From positions 1 to 10,688 of the forward strand of contig CAZONX010000075.1 of the NCBI GenBank assembly GCA_964581295.1: a stretch of 10,688 nt of DNA, in the 5' to 3' direction. Source of the DNA: JAHEEL01 sp964581295 (GTDB lineage Bacteria; Actinomycetota; Acidimicrobiia; Spongiisociales; UBA5794). The position numbers were made by a program, and so were the translations under genes. The notes beneath the pieces are model-generated. The model did no database searches. It was given only the letters and a program-made list of their open reading frames with translations, and was not told the origin of the DNA. Shown here one piece after another: positions 1-5,611 of the stretch; position 1 is the first letter of the stretch; every line of letters starts with the position of its first letter.

Positions 1-1
1 C

Positions 2-136
2 GAGTCACTCGGGTTTGAGGTCCGCGACCGGATGACCGTCGAGGCCTACGACCTGCACTTCTCACTGCTGGTTCGCGAGCCAGGGGGCGCACCCACATCC
101 CCGCAGGAACCCCCACCGGGCAGATCGGATTCCTGG
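2..136 (+). CDS. Possible C-terminal tail of an upstream gene (partial)
   Basis: The second forward frame is open from the window edge and reads ESLGFEVRDRMTVEAYDLHFSLLVRE. Its codons end mostly in G or C as far as about position 83, which looks like real coding sequence. The peptide resembles the last strands of a Rossmann-type (for example SAM-dependent methyltransferase) protein, but this is only an impression. After about position 83 the codon pattern weakens into a Pro/Gly-rich run. The frame has no stop until 602-604, deep inside the antisense dehydrogenase. A real gene is unlikely to continue that far, so either the frame shifts near here (another frame stops at 138-140) or the extension is unusually long. 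I set the end at the dehydrogenase stop codon as a conservative limit. Confidence 0.3.
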
Positions 137-1150
137 CTAGAAGCCTTCGAGCACGATCTTGCCGCGTGCCGCGCCGGTCTCGATCTGAGCGTGCGCCCGG
201 ATCAGGGTCGTCGCGTCGATCTTCCCGGCGACCTCGGTGGCGGTGGATCGTATGCGACCCGCATCGACCAGCGCGGCCACTTCATTCAGGAGCTTGCCCT
301 GCTCCGCCATGTCCGGTGTGCCGAAGAGCGATCGAGTGAACATCAGCTCCCAATGCAGGGACAAGGCTTTGCCCTTCAGCGCCGTGGCGTCGAGCTCTCC
401 CGGGTCGTCGATCAGGCCGAATCGGCCCTGCGGTGCAATCAGTTCGACGATATCCGCGTAGTGCTGGTCCGTCTGGGTGGTCGAGAACACGAACCCTGGG
501 GCGCCCAGACCGAGTGCCTCGATCTGCGGTGCCATGGGCCGGTGGTGGTCGATCACATGGTGGGCACCGAGTTCTTGCGCCCATTCGCGGGTTTCGGGGC
601 GTGATGCGGTGGCGATCACGGTCAGATCGGTCAACGCCCGTAGGAGCTGGATCGTGATCGAGCCGACGCCACCTGCACCGCCGATGACCAGAATGGTGGT
701 TCCCCCTTGCGGGGTCGGCAGCGCAACGTCGAGACGGTCGAACAGGATCTCCCAGGCGGTAATCGTCGTGAGCGGGAGCGCTGCCGCCTCCGCATCGCTG
801 AGACTGGCAGGCTTGCGACCGACGATGCGTTCATCAACGAGGTGGTACTCACTGTTGGTGCCGGGTCGGGCGATAGAACCCGCGTAGTAGACCGCATCGC
901 CAGGGCTGAAGTGGCCGACCTCAGGCCCGACGGCCTCGACGACCCCCGAAGCATCGTATCCGAGTACCTGCCACTCACCCCCCTGGGGCGGCCGGTTCTG
1001 GCGCACCTTTGTATCGACGGGGTTCACCGACACCGCGTTGACCTTGACCAGCAGGTCGCGGTGTTCGGCTTCGGGTTTCTCGAGCGTGATGTCCTGCAAC
1101 GCGTTATCGCGGTCAATCGGACCAGGTGCGCTGTATGCAACAGCCTTCAT
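137..1150 (-). CDS. Zinc-type alcohol dehydrogenase-like protein (MDR superfamily, NAD(P)H:quinone reductase-like)
   Basis: This 337-residue medium-chain dehydrogenase/reductase probably carries out NAD(P)H-dependent reduction of a quinone, enone or carbonyl substrate in the cytoplasm. The N-terminal GroES-like domain includes SVNPVDTKVR (41-50) and GYDASGVVEAVG (64-75). The Rossmann domain has the nucleotide-binding loop GGAGGVGS (157-164). The opening MKAVAYSAPGPI and the blocks NSEYHLVDERIVGRKP and LPLTTITAWEILFDRL match the family named zinc-type alcohol dehydrogenase-like (TIGR02817 as I remember it). The zinc-ligand cysteines of true alcohol dehydrogenases are absent, so it should be zinc-independent. 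Length is normal. The start is well supported: GGAGG lies 6 nt before the ATG. It is transcribed divergently from the small membrane gene at 1262. The true substrate cannot be read from the sequence. Confidence 0.93.
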   Translation of the reverse strand: MKAVAYSAPGPIDRDNALQDITLEKPEAEHRDLLVKVNAVSVNPVDTKVRQNRPPQGGEWQVLGYDASGVVEAVGPEVGHFSPGDAVYYAGSIARPGTNSEYHLVDERIVGRKPASLSDAEAAALPLTTITAWEILFDRLDVALPTPQGGTTILVIGGAGGVGSITIQLLRALTDLTVIATASRPETREWAQELGAHHVIDHHRPMAPQIEALGLGAPGFVFSTTQTDQHYADIVELIAPQGRFGLIDDPGELDATALKGKALSLHWELMFTRSLFGTPDMAEQGKLLNEVAALVDAGRIRSTATEVAGKIDATTLIRAHAQIETGAARGKIVLEGF

Positions 1151-1155
1151 TGTCG

Positions 1156-1160
1156 TCCTC
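1156..1160 (-). promoter_or_regulatory. Strong Shine-Dalgarno of the dehydrogenase gene
   Basis: On the minus strand GGAGG is followed by ACGACA and ATG. The 6-nt spacing is near ideal and fixes the start at 1150. This contrasts with neighbouring plus-strand genes, which lack a Shine-Dalgarno sequence and appear leaderless. Confidence 0.8.
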
Positions 1161-1217
1161 CGGATGTGTCAAAGCCCCAGGGCGTCGCGATGGGTTGGTT
1201 CTGCGCACTGGGCCGGC

Positions 1218-1223
1218 ACGATA
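1218..1223 (-). promoter_or_regulatory. Candidate -10 box (TATCGT) for the dehydrogenase
   Basis: TATCGT on the minus strand fits the TAnnnT pattern. It would place transcription start near 1211, giving a leader of about 60 nt that contains the left arm of the 20-bp inverted repeat. No convincing -35 box is visible, so this is a weak call. Confidence 0.3.
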
Positions 1224-1249
1224 CCGCGGACGGGCTCGAAGCCGTTCAG

Positions 1250-1255
1250 TACGAT
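1250..1255 (+). promoter_or_regulatory. -10 box (TACGAT) for leaderless start at 1262
   Basis: TACGAT is followed by exactly 6 nt and then ATG at 1262, so RNA would begin at or next to the A of the start codon. The same geometry recurs before three other plus-strand genes in the window (1698, 2352, 5760). No Shine-Dalgarno sequence precedes this ATG. The box lies in the spacer of the 20-bp inverted repeat. Confidence 0.6.
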
Positions 1256-1261
1256 CAAGAT

Positions 1262-1606
1262 ATGGAGGGCAAGGCCGTTCCTTCCCGAACCGGCCCAGTG
1301 CGCAGAACCGAGCTCCTCTGGTTGCGACTGGTGACTGTTGGTATTGGTGTCGTTGCCGTCGGCGCCACCGCTCAACTCTTCTTCGCCAATGTCGACATCT
1401 GCGGCGGATCACCAGGGTGGTGGATTGCCGGTGGCTTCGTTTCACCGCTGGTCTTCGTTGGGTTGTGCACGTGGTGTGCAACGATCGCACGGACCGGCGT
1501 GGAGCAAGGCGCCTGGGTGAACGCGGCCGCCCTCCTGGTGCTGCTGTACATCCCAGGCACCGCGGCGGCGCTGCTCACCGGGGGCATCCTCACGAACTGG
1601 TGCTGA
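1262..1606 (+). CDS. Small integral membrane protein, three predicted helices, unknown function
   Basis: I do not recognise the family of this 114-residue protein. After a short basic N-terminus (MEGKAVPSRTGPVRRTE) there are three hydrophobic segments: about 18-41 (LLWLRLVTVGIGVVAVGATA), 52-75 (WWIAGGFVSPLVFVGLCTWC) and 84-109 (WVNAAALLVLLYIPGTAAAL). The loop after the first helix contains DICGGSPG, and the chain ends in NWC, so cysteines lie at residue 46, in the second helix and at the C-terminus. The start at 1262 is chosen because a TACGAT box lies exactly 6 nt upstream. An in-frame ATG at 1190 is possible but has no signal before it. The first codons overlap the right arm of the 20-bp inverted repeat, and the gene is divergent from the dehydrogenase. 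No function is assigned. Confidence 0.7.
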   Translation: MEGKAVPSRTGPVRRTELLWLRLVTVGIGVVAVGATAQLFFANVDICGGSPGWWIAGGFVSPLVFVGLCTWCATIARTGVEQGAWVNAAALLVLLYIPGTAAALLTGGILTNWC

Positions 1607-1668
1607 GCGCGCACCCGGGATCTCCGTCGAAATGGGCGGATCGTTGGCCCGTGCAACTCGAATCTCGC

Positions 1669-1681
1669 GCCGGTCACCGGC
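1669..1681. promoter_or_regulatory. Operator-like palindrome upstream of xpt
   Basis: GCCGGT-C-ACCGGC is a perfect 6+1+6 palindrome ending 4 nt before the putative -10 box of xpt. It therefore sits where a repressor would block RNA polymerase. Short GC palindromes are common in GC-rich DNA, so the regulatory role is only a suggestion. Confidence 0.35.
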
Positions 1682-1685
1682 CGTC

Positions 1686-1691
1686 TACGCT
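1686..1691 (+). promoter_or_regulatory. -10 box (TACGCT) for leaderless xpt
   Basis: TACGCT is followed by 6 nt and the ATG at 1698, the same geometry as at 1262, 2352 and 5760. A leaderless transcript would rule out a purine riboswitch in front of this gene, and no riboswitch-like structure is visible. Confidence 0.6.
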
Positions 1692-1697
1692 CCCGGT

Positions 1698-2264
1698 ATG
1701 AACATTGCATCAATCGTCGCGGAGCGGGGACGAGTCTCCGGTGATCTCGTGCTTGTCGACGACTTCCTCAATCACCGAGTCGATCCCGAGATCATCGACG
1801 AGATCGGACGGCAGATCGCAGAGCGCTACACGGCGCTTGCACCCGATCTCATCGTTACGGCGGAGGCCTCGGGCATACCTCCTGCGATGGCGACCGCCCG
1901 CCATCTTCCCGTGCCGGTCGTCTACGCGAAGAAGTATCTCGGCATCGGGGATCGCCACACCTACGCACGCGAAGTGGTCTCCCCCACCAAGGGCGTTGAA
2001 TATCGCGTCGAGGTGTCCCGACGGGCACTCGAGCCGGGTGGCAGAACGCTGATCGTCGACGACTTCCTTTCGGGAGGACGCACGGCGGAGGCCCTCGGCC
2101 AGATCGTCGAGGAATCCGGCGGCGTGGTCTCCGGGTTCGCCTTTGTCATCGAGAAACAGTTCGCAGGCGGCCGCACGCTCCTCGAAGCACACGGCTGGGA
2201 CGTGTGGTCACTGGTCGAGATCGCGGGCATCGAAGACGGCAAGCCGGTCATCGCGAACATCTAG
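1698..2264 (+). CDS. xpt: Xanthine phosphoribosyltransferase
   Basis: The enzyme joins xanthine to PRPP to make XMP and pyrophosphate, a cytoplasmic purine-salvage step. The 188-residue length is typical of Xpt. The sequence follows the Xpt pattern along its length: an N-terminal block LVDDFLNHRVDPEIIDEIG (about 19-37), the loop TAEASGIPPA (54-63), PVPVVYAKK (71-79), the PRPP-binding motif LIVDDFLSGGRTA (118-130), and a C-terminal FVIEKQFAGGR block (149-159) typical of Xpt. Earlier in-frame starts exist (1632), but 1698 gives the family's normal N-terminus and lies 6 nt after a TACGCT box. The DMT transporter downstream has its own promoter, so a shared operon is not required. Specificity for xanthine over guanine or hypoxanthine comes from overall similarity and has not been tested. 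Confidence 0.92.
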   Translation: MNIASIVAERGRVSGDLVLVDDFLNHRVDPEIIDEIGRQIAERYTALAPDLIVTAEASGIPPAMATARHLPVPVVYAKKYLGIGDRHTYAREVVSPTKGVEYRVEVSRRALEPGGRTLIVDDFLSGGRTAEALGQIVEESGGVVSGFAFVIEKQFAGGRTLLEAHGWDVWSLVEIAGIEDGKPVIANI

Positions 2265-2270
2265 CATCCG

Positions 2271-2280
2271 GTGCCGGCAC
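2271..2280. repeat. 10-bp palindrome just after xpt
   Basis: GTGCCGGCAC is a perfect palindrome 6 nt after the xpt stop. A second small hairpin (GCCGG-ATC-CCGGC) follows at about 2296-2308. Neither is followed by a T-run, so a factor-independent terminator is not supported. They may be weak terminators or simply GC-rich chance palindromes. Confidence 0.25.
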
Positions 2281-2336
2281 GCTCGGACGGAATTGCCGGA
2301 TCCCGGCCTCCCAAATGGGGGTACTCCGGGAGCGAC

Positions 2337-2345
2337 TGATACCGT
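2337..2345 (+). promoter_or_regulatory. Extended -10 promoter (TGA-TACCGT) of the DMT transporter
   Basis: TACCGT at 2340-2345 is preceded directly by TGA, which matches an extended -10 (TGn). It lies exactly 6 nt before the ATG at 2352. There is no Shine-Dalgarno sequence, which agrees with leaderless initiation. The promoter shows that the transporter can be transcribed independently of xpt. Confidence 0.6.
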
Positions 2346-2351
2346 TCCGTC

Positions 2352-3236
2352 ATGACGCGACGGACACAGGCGTACCTCAGTCTTGTGCTGGTCGCGTTCC
2401 TCTTCGGAGCGACGTTCGTCGTGATCAAGGATGCGGTCGCAACACTGCCCCCTTTGGCGTTCGTGGGGTGGCGGTTCCTCCTCGGAGCGGCGGTGCTCTT
2501 CCTCTTCGCTCGTCCGCACGGTCGGTCGGTTTGGATCGACGGCGTTGCTGCGGGCGCCCTGCTCTTCGTTGGATTCGCCACACAGACGCTCGGACTCGTG
2601 TCCACCACAGCGTCCAACTCGGCGCTGATCACCGGACTCTTCGTCGTCTTCACGCCGTTGATCGCGGCGGCCGTTCGTCGCACGTTCCCTGCCGTCTCCA
2701 CCGTTGCCGGAGCCACGTTGTCGGTCGTCGGGCTGGGGTTCCTCACCATCAACGCCGGGTTCGCCCTCAATCGCGGCGATCTACTCACCGTGGTGGCCGC
2801 CATCGCCTTCGCCGCCCACATCGTCGCTCTCGGCCGATTCGCGCCCCGACACCCGGTGGTGTCGCTCACCGCCATCCAGATCCTGACCGTCGCCGTCCTC
2901 GGCCTGGCGTCATCGGCCGTGTTCGAGGGTTTCGCTCTCCCAACAGCCTCGGTGATCCCGGCGCTGGTCGGCACCGGGGTGATCGTGAGCGCTGGAGCGT
3001 TCATGATGCACGTTGCTGCTCAGCGTGTGGTTGGACCGAGCCGTACAGCAATCATGTTGAGTCTCGAACCGGTGTTCGCGGCCGCAATAGCGGCCATTGT
3101 GCTCGGCGAGCGCCTCACACCTCGCGGCTGGTTCGGCGCGGCGCTCATCATGGCCGGGGTCTACGTCGTGCTGGCGTTCTCACCGCCGGAAGAGGCCGAC
3201 CTCGTCGCAACCGAGGGGTTGAGCGAAGCTCACTGA
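2352..3236 (+). CDS. EamA/DMT-superfamily transporter (RhaT/YdcZ-like exporter type)
   Basis: This is a 294-residue inner-membrane protein of the drug/metabolite transporter superfamily with two EamA repeats and about ten hydrophobic helices. The first repeat starts with YLSLVLVAFLFGATFVVIKDAV, the usual helix-1 signature, and includes STTASNSALITGLFVVFTPLIAA. The second repeat covers roughly residues 145-280 and ends with the family hallmark MLSLEPVFAAAIAAIVLGERLTP followed by GAALIMAGVYVVL. The family typically exports amino acids, nucleobases or other metabolites, and the substrate cannot be read from sequence. Its position after xpt makes purine traffic conceivable but unproven. The charged tail EEADLVATEGLSEAH is probably cytoplasmic. 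Its 3' end overlaps the convergent small membrane gene by 7 nt. Confidence 0.94.
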   Translation: MTRRTQAYLSLVLVAFLFGATFVVIKDAVATLPPLAFVGWRFLLGAAVLFLFARPHGRSVWIDGVAAGALLFVGFATQTLGLVSTTASNSALITGLFVVFTPLIAAAVRRTFPAVSTVAGATLSVVGLGFLTINAGFALNRGDLLTVVAAIAFAAHIVALGRFAPRHPVVSLTAIQILTVAVLGLASSAVFEGFALPTASVIPALVGTGVIVSAGAFMMHVAAQRVVGPSRTAIMLSLEPVFAAAIAAIVLGERLTPRGWFGAALIMAGVYVVLAFSPPEEADLVATEGLSEAH

Positions 3237-3490
3237 CCGGCTTCCAGGCGACGGATCAGGCGAATGCAGGCGCCGATGCCCGCCGCGGCGGCCAGCAATA
3301 CGACAGTGAGTATCACGAGCAATTCGGGGCCCGCGAAATACGAAACCGTGCAGGTGCTCACGCCGGCCGGACAGAGACCCCACCCGGTTCCCCCACCGGC
3401 GAGATCCGCGACCACCAACAAGGGTGCCAGCGCCGCACCGAGCACGATGCCGACGAGCACGCCGAGCAGGATTCGCAAAGCGATCAACAC
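3230..3490 (-). CDS. Small two-helix membrane protein, unknown function
   Basis: This is an unrecognised membrane protein of about 86 residues. There is one hydrophobic segment near the start (LIALRILLGVLVGIVLGAAL and onward), then a Gly-rich loop containing two cysteines (GWGLCPAGVSTCTVSYFAG), a second segment (LLVILTVVLLAAAAGIGACI) and a basic tail RLIRRLEAGQ. The loop cysteines are six residues apart and could form a disulfide if the loop is extracytoplasmic. The start is uncertain. GTG at 3490 is chosen because TAGCCT lies 7 nt upstream, in line with the leaderless pattern here. GTG at 3514 (after a GGGGG run) and TTG at 3550 give 8 or 20 more residues. The gene is convergent with the DMT transporter, overlapping its stop by 7 nt, and divergent from the ThyX-like gene. 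Confidence 0.6.
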   Translation of the reverse strand: MLIALRILLGVLVGIVLGAALAPLLVVADLAGGGTGWGLCPAGVSTCTVSYFAGPELLVILTVVLLAAAAGIGACIRLIRRLEAGQ

Positions 3491-3497
3491 AACGTGC

Positions 3498-3503
3498 AGG
3501 CTA
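3498..3503 (-). promoter_or_regulatory. Candidate -10 box (TAGCCT) for the small two-helix protein
   Basis: TAGCCT on the minus strand is 7 nt from the GTG at 3490 and is the same hexamer as the box before the ATPase at 5760. It supports the short start. It would be inside the coding region if translation started at 3514 or 3550. Confidence 0.4.
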
Positions 3504-3538
3504 CCCCGGTTCACCGGTTGCCCCCGTTCCCGACGCAC

Positions 3539-3547
3539 TGCTACGGT
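3539..3547 (+). promoter_or_regulatory. Extended -10 promoter (TGC-TACGGT) of the tandem ThyX-like gene
   Basis: TACGGT (3542-3547) preceded by TGC forms an extended -10. The ATG at 3560 lies 12 nt downstream, so the RNA should carry a leader of only about 5 nt. No Shine-Dalgarno sequence is present, which suits leaderless-like initiation. Confidence 0.5.
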
Positions 3548-3559
3548 CAAATCCCACTC

Positions 3560-5227
3560 ATGTCATTCGATCCACCCACAGCTGCCGCCGCGGTACCACC
3601 CGGCTACTTCGCCGAAGAGTTCTCCGACGACGAACGAGCAATCCTCAACCGCTTCTTCACGAACGTCGACGGACCCGTCTACGGGATCGTCAACCTGCCG
3701 GAGGTCGTCAAGGGTGCCCTCTTCGCCCGCTACAGCCGCTCCCCTCTCTCCGTTCGCAGGCTCTTCCTCGACGAGTTCGTTGTTGAGCCGGAGCTTGGTC
3801 TGCGGGCCATTGCGGAGTCACTCGAGGATTCCGCGTCTCCGGTCGGTCTCGCCAAAGCCCGGGGGCTGTACGACCGGGTGTTCACACAATTCGGGGATGA
3901 TTCGGTTGCCCAGCTCGGCGGAGCCCACATCGCGTGCGAGCAGGCGTCGAATGTACTCACCAAGGTGCTCGAATGGGGTCGTCTCGCCTCCTACCTCGAA
4001 CAGTCGACGCGCTACATCTTCTTCGACCGGCCGCTCGGCGACCGCTACCGCTACCACGTCCCCCGCGAGCTGCGCGGCACGCCTCTCGAACGCGACTTCC
4101 GGGACACCATGGACGCGGTGTTCGATACATACTCCGAGTTGATCGGACGAGCGGTTCCGTTCTACGAGACGCTGTTCCCAAAGCAGGACACCGATTCGGC
4201 ATTCGTGTGGCGTTCCACAATCCGCGCCAAGGCGTGCGACGACCTGCGCGGCATGCTTCCCGCTGCCACAACGTCGAATGTGGGGATCTTCGCAAGCGGC
4301 CAGGCCTACGAGATGCTGTTGCTGCGGATGCGAGCCCATCCCCTGCGCGAGGTCCGCGATTACTCCGTCATGATGCTCACCGAGTTGCGCACGATGATCC
4401 CGTCATTCCTGACACGGGTTGACGTTCCCGACCGTGGCGGAGTGTGGAGCGAGTACCTGGCGTCGACGACTGCCGACCTCGAGCAGCGAGCTGCAGCGCT
4501 CGACACCGACATCGGCGAACGACCCGAAGTCACGATGGTCGACTGGGATCCGGAGGGCGAGACGAAGGTGGCCGCAGCCGCGCTCTACGCCGTCTCCGAT
4601 CTCCCAGACGATCAGCTCCTCGAGTACGTCCGATCACTCTCGATTGACCAGCGCGATGATCTCATTCGATCGGCCGTCGGATCGCGGACCAACCGCCGGC
4701 ACAAGCCGGGACGCGCGATGGAACGCACAACCTATCGATTCGATGTGCTCTCGGATTACGGCTCGTTCCGAGACCTGCAACGCCACCGCATGCTGACCAT
4801 CGAGTGGCAGCGACTCACAACCCGCCACGGCTACGTGACGCCGGGGGCGATCGAAGACATCGGAGCGACCGCGGCCTGGGATGAGGTCATGGAGCGAACG
4901 GCAGCGCTCGCCGACCGGATCGCGAACGCCGTCGGACCCGCTGCTGCGCAATACGCGGTGCCGTTTGCCTATCGCATCCGCTACTACGTCGACATGAACG
5001 CCCGAGAGGCCTTCCACCTGCTCGAACTGCGCAGCCAAGCCTCCGGCCACCCCGGCTACCGCAGGATCGCCCAGGAGATGCACCGGTTGATCGGCGCCCA
5101 GGCTGGTCACCGCACGATCGCCGACGCGATGCAGTTCGTAGACCACAACGACTACGCGTTGGCCAGGCTCGAAGAGGAGAGACGGCTAGCCGCGAAACGC
5201 GCTGCAAGAGGAATCGCGGAGGAATAG
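3560..5227 (+). CDS. Tandem ThyX-like protein (two degenerate FAD-dependent thymidylate synthase domains)
   Basis: This is a 555-residue protein with two Thy1/ThyX-type halves, about twice the length of a normal ThyX. The first half (about 40-285) contains RYSRSPLSVRRLFLDEF (57-73), DDSVAQLGGAHIACEQ (113-128) and RLASYLEQSTRY (141-152), which lines up with the second part of the ThyX signature RHRxxSxxExSxRY. The usual RHR is replaced by WGR. It then has MLPAATTSN (232-240). The second half (about 385-535) keeps RHR (408-410), but the following Ser/Glu/Ser positions become T, W and R. It also keeps VDMNAREAFHLLELR (477-491), matching the NAR...LR substrate-binding block of ThyX. True ThyX methylates dUMP using FAD and methylene-tetrahydrofolate. 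Whether this protein does so is uncertain, because neither half has the whole signature. It looks like a fused pseudodimer. The tail (536-555) is a charged helix. Start: 3560 follows an extended -10. Confidence 0.85.
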   Translation: MSFDPPTAAAAVPPGYFAEEFSDDERAILNRFFTNVDGPVYGIVNLPEVVKGALFARYSRSPLSVRRLFLDEFVVEPELGLRAIAESLEDSASPVGLAKARGLYDRVFTQFGDDSVAQLGGAHIACEQASNVLTKVLEWGRLASYLEQSTRYIFFDRPLGDRYRYHVPRELRGTPLERDFRDTMDAVFDTYSELIGRAVPFYETLFPKQDTDSAFVWRSTIRAKACDDLRGMLPAATTSNVGIFASGQAYEMLLLRMRAHPLREVRDYSVMMLTELRTMIPSFLTRVDVPDRGGVWSEYLASTTADLEQRAAALDTDIGERPEVTMVDWDPEGETKVAAAALYAVSDLPDDQLLEYVRSLSIDQRDDLIRSAVGSRTNRRHKPGRAMERTTYRFDVLSDYGSFRDLQRHRMLTIEWQRLTTRHGYVTPGAIEDIGATAAWDEVMERTAALADRIANAVGPAAAQYAVPFAYRIRYYVDMNAREAFHLLELRSQASGHPGYRRIAQEMHRLIGAQAGHRTIADAMQFVDHNDYALARLEEERRLAAKRAARGIAEE

Positions 5228-5246
5228 TCGCCAGTCACTCCTGGCA

Positions 5247-5317
5247 GAGCAGAGAACAAAGACGAATGAGCAAAGATCCAGCAGTACGCACGGTCCGAGT
5301 TTCTTTGTTCTTTGCTC
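5247..5317. terminator. Purine-rich inverted repeat between convergent genes, probable bidirectional terminator
   Basis: The left arm GAGCAGAGAACAAAGA (5247-5262) pairs with 5302-5317 with one mismatch in 16 bp; the inner 10 bp are perfect. The loop is 39 nt. A second copy of the motif, GAGCAAAGA (5268-5276), can pair instead with 5309-5317, so two mutually exclusive hairpins are possible. The sequence is clearly A/G-rich on one strand, unlike the GC-rich surroundings. It lies between the stops of two convergent genes (5227 and 5321), which fits a terminator acting in both directions. A proper T-run directly after the stem is lacking. Confidence 0.5.
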
Positions 5318-5320
5318 TTG

Positions 5321-5533
5321 CTACTCAGCCAGACTGATCCGTAGGACCAACGCTTCGTCTTCTACGGACCACTCGGCTCGGCCGACGAGGGAGTAGTCCA
5401 TGAAGTCGAACTCTGCGCTCTCGATCCAGACTCGCCTCGCCTCACCCTCGAGCGGCGGTATCCCTCGCTCCTTGACCGCGGCTGCCCGCTCTCGGAACCG
5501 GGCAAGAAACTCGTCGACATTCAATTGCGCCAT
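5321..5533 (-). CDS. Small acidic soluble protein of 70 residues, unknown function
   Basis: This is a 70-residue protein without membrane segments or signal peptide. The N-terminal half (MAQLNVDEFLARFRERAAAVKERG) should form an amphipathic helix. It is followed by a Pro-containing linker and a second helix (EARRVWIESAEFDFMDYSLVG), and ends in a short strand-like EDEALVLRISLAE. I have an impression of similar small proteins in other actinobacteria but cannot name a family. The start is firm: AGGAGG lies 5 nt before the ATG. The gene is divergent from the ArsA/Get3-like ATPase operon across the assembly gap and convergent with the ThyX-like gene. A link with the ATPases is possible from position only. 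Confidence 0.75.
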   Translation of the reverse strand: MAQLNVDEFLARFRERAAAVKERGIPPLEGEARRVWIESAEFDFMDYSLVGRAEWSVEDEALVLRISLAE

Positions 5534-5538
5534 CGCGG

Positions 5539-5544
5539 CCTCCT
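5539..5544 (-). promoter_or_regulatory. Shine-Dalgarno (AGGAGG) of the 70-residue protein
   Basis: AGGAGG with a 5-nt spacer to ATG decides the start at 5533. Together with the dehydrogenase it shows that this genome uses both Shine-Dalgarno and leaderless starts. Confidence 0.75.
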
Positions 5545-5558
5545 GGTAGGTCCGTCGC

Positions 5559-5564
5559 AGCGTA
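5559..5564 (-). promoter_or_regulatory. Candidate -10 box (TACGCT) of the 70-residue protein
   Basis: TACGCT on the minus strand lies about 25 nt before the ATG, which would give a leader of around 19 nt that still contains the Shine-Dalgarno sequence. It is identical to the hexamer before xpt. No -35 box was recognised. Confidence 0.35.
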
Positions 5565-5611
5565 CCGGACCGCGGCGCTCGGGAGGAAGAGCCGCCCGTG
5601 TGTGAGGAGGC

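Larger units (their letters stand above)
1197..1309. repeat. Perfect 20-bp inverted repeat bracketing a divergent promoter region
   Basis: The left arm GGTTCTGCGCACTGGGCCGG (1197-1216) is the exact reverse complement of the right arm at 1290-1309, with a 73-nt spacer. The right arm lies inside the first codons of the small membrane protein (residues near RTGPVRRTE). The left arm lies in the presumed 5' leader of the dehydrogenase. Read in each gene's own direction, the same 20-mer occurs downstream of each putative promoter. Possible roles are paired operator sites, an RNA hairpin affecting both leaders, or a remnant of a recombination event. The sequence does not choose between them. Confidence 0.85.

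Noticed and set aside
707..1261. N-terminal extension of the small membrane protein to 707
   Set aside because: It is antisense to the dehydrogenase and has no protein-like pattern. The TACGAT-N6-ATG signal at 1262 explains the start.
2265..2351. Factor-independent terminator after xpt
   Set aside because: Short GC palindromes are present, but no T-run follows any of them.
2204..3559. Apparent 1007-residue fusion upstream of the ThyX-like domain
   Set aside because: The first 452 codons run out of frame through xpt and the transporter and are Arg/Gly-rich shadow. The real start at 3560 follows an extended -10 box.
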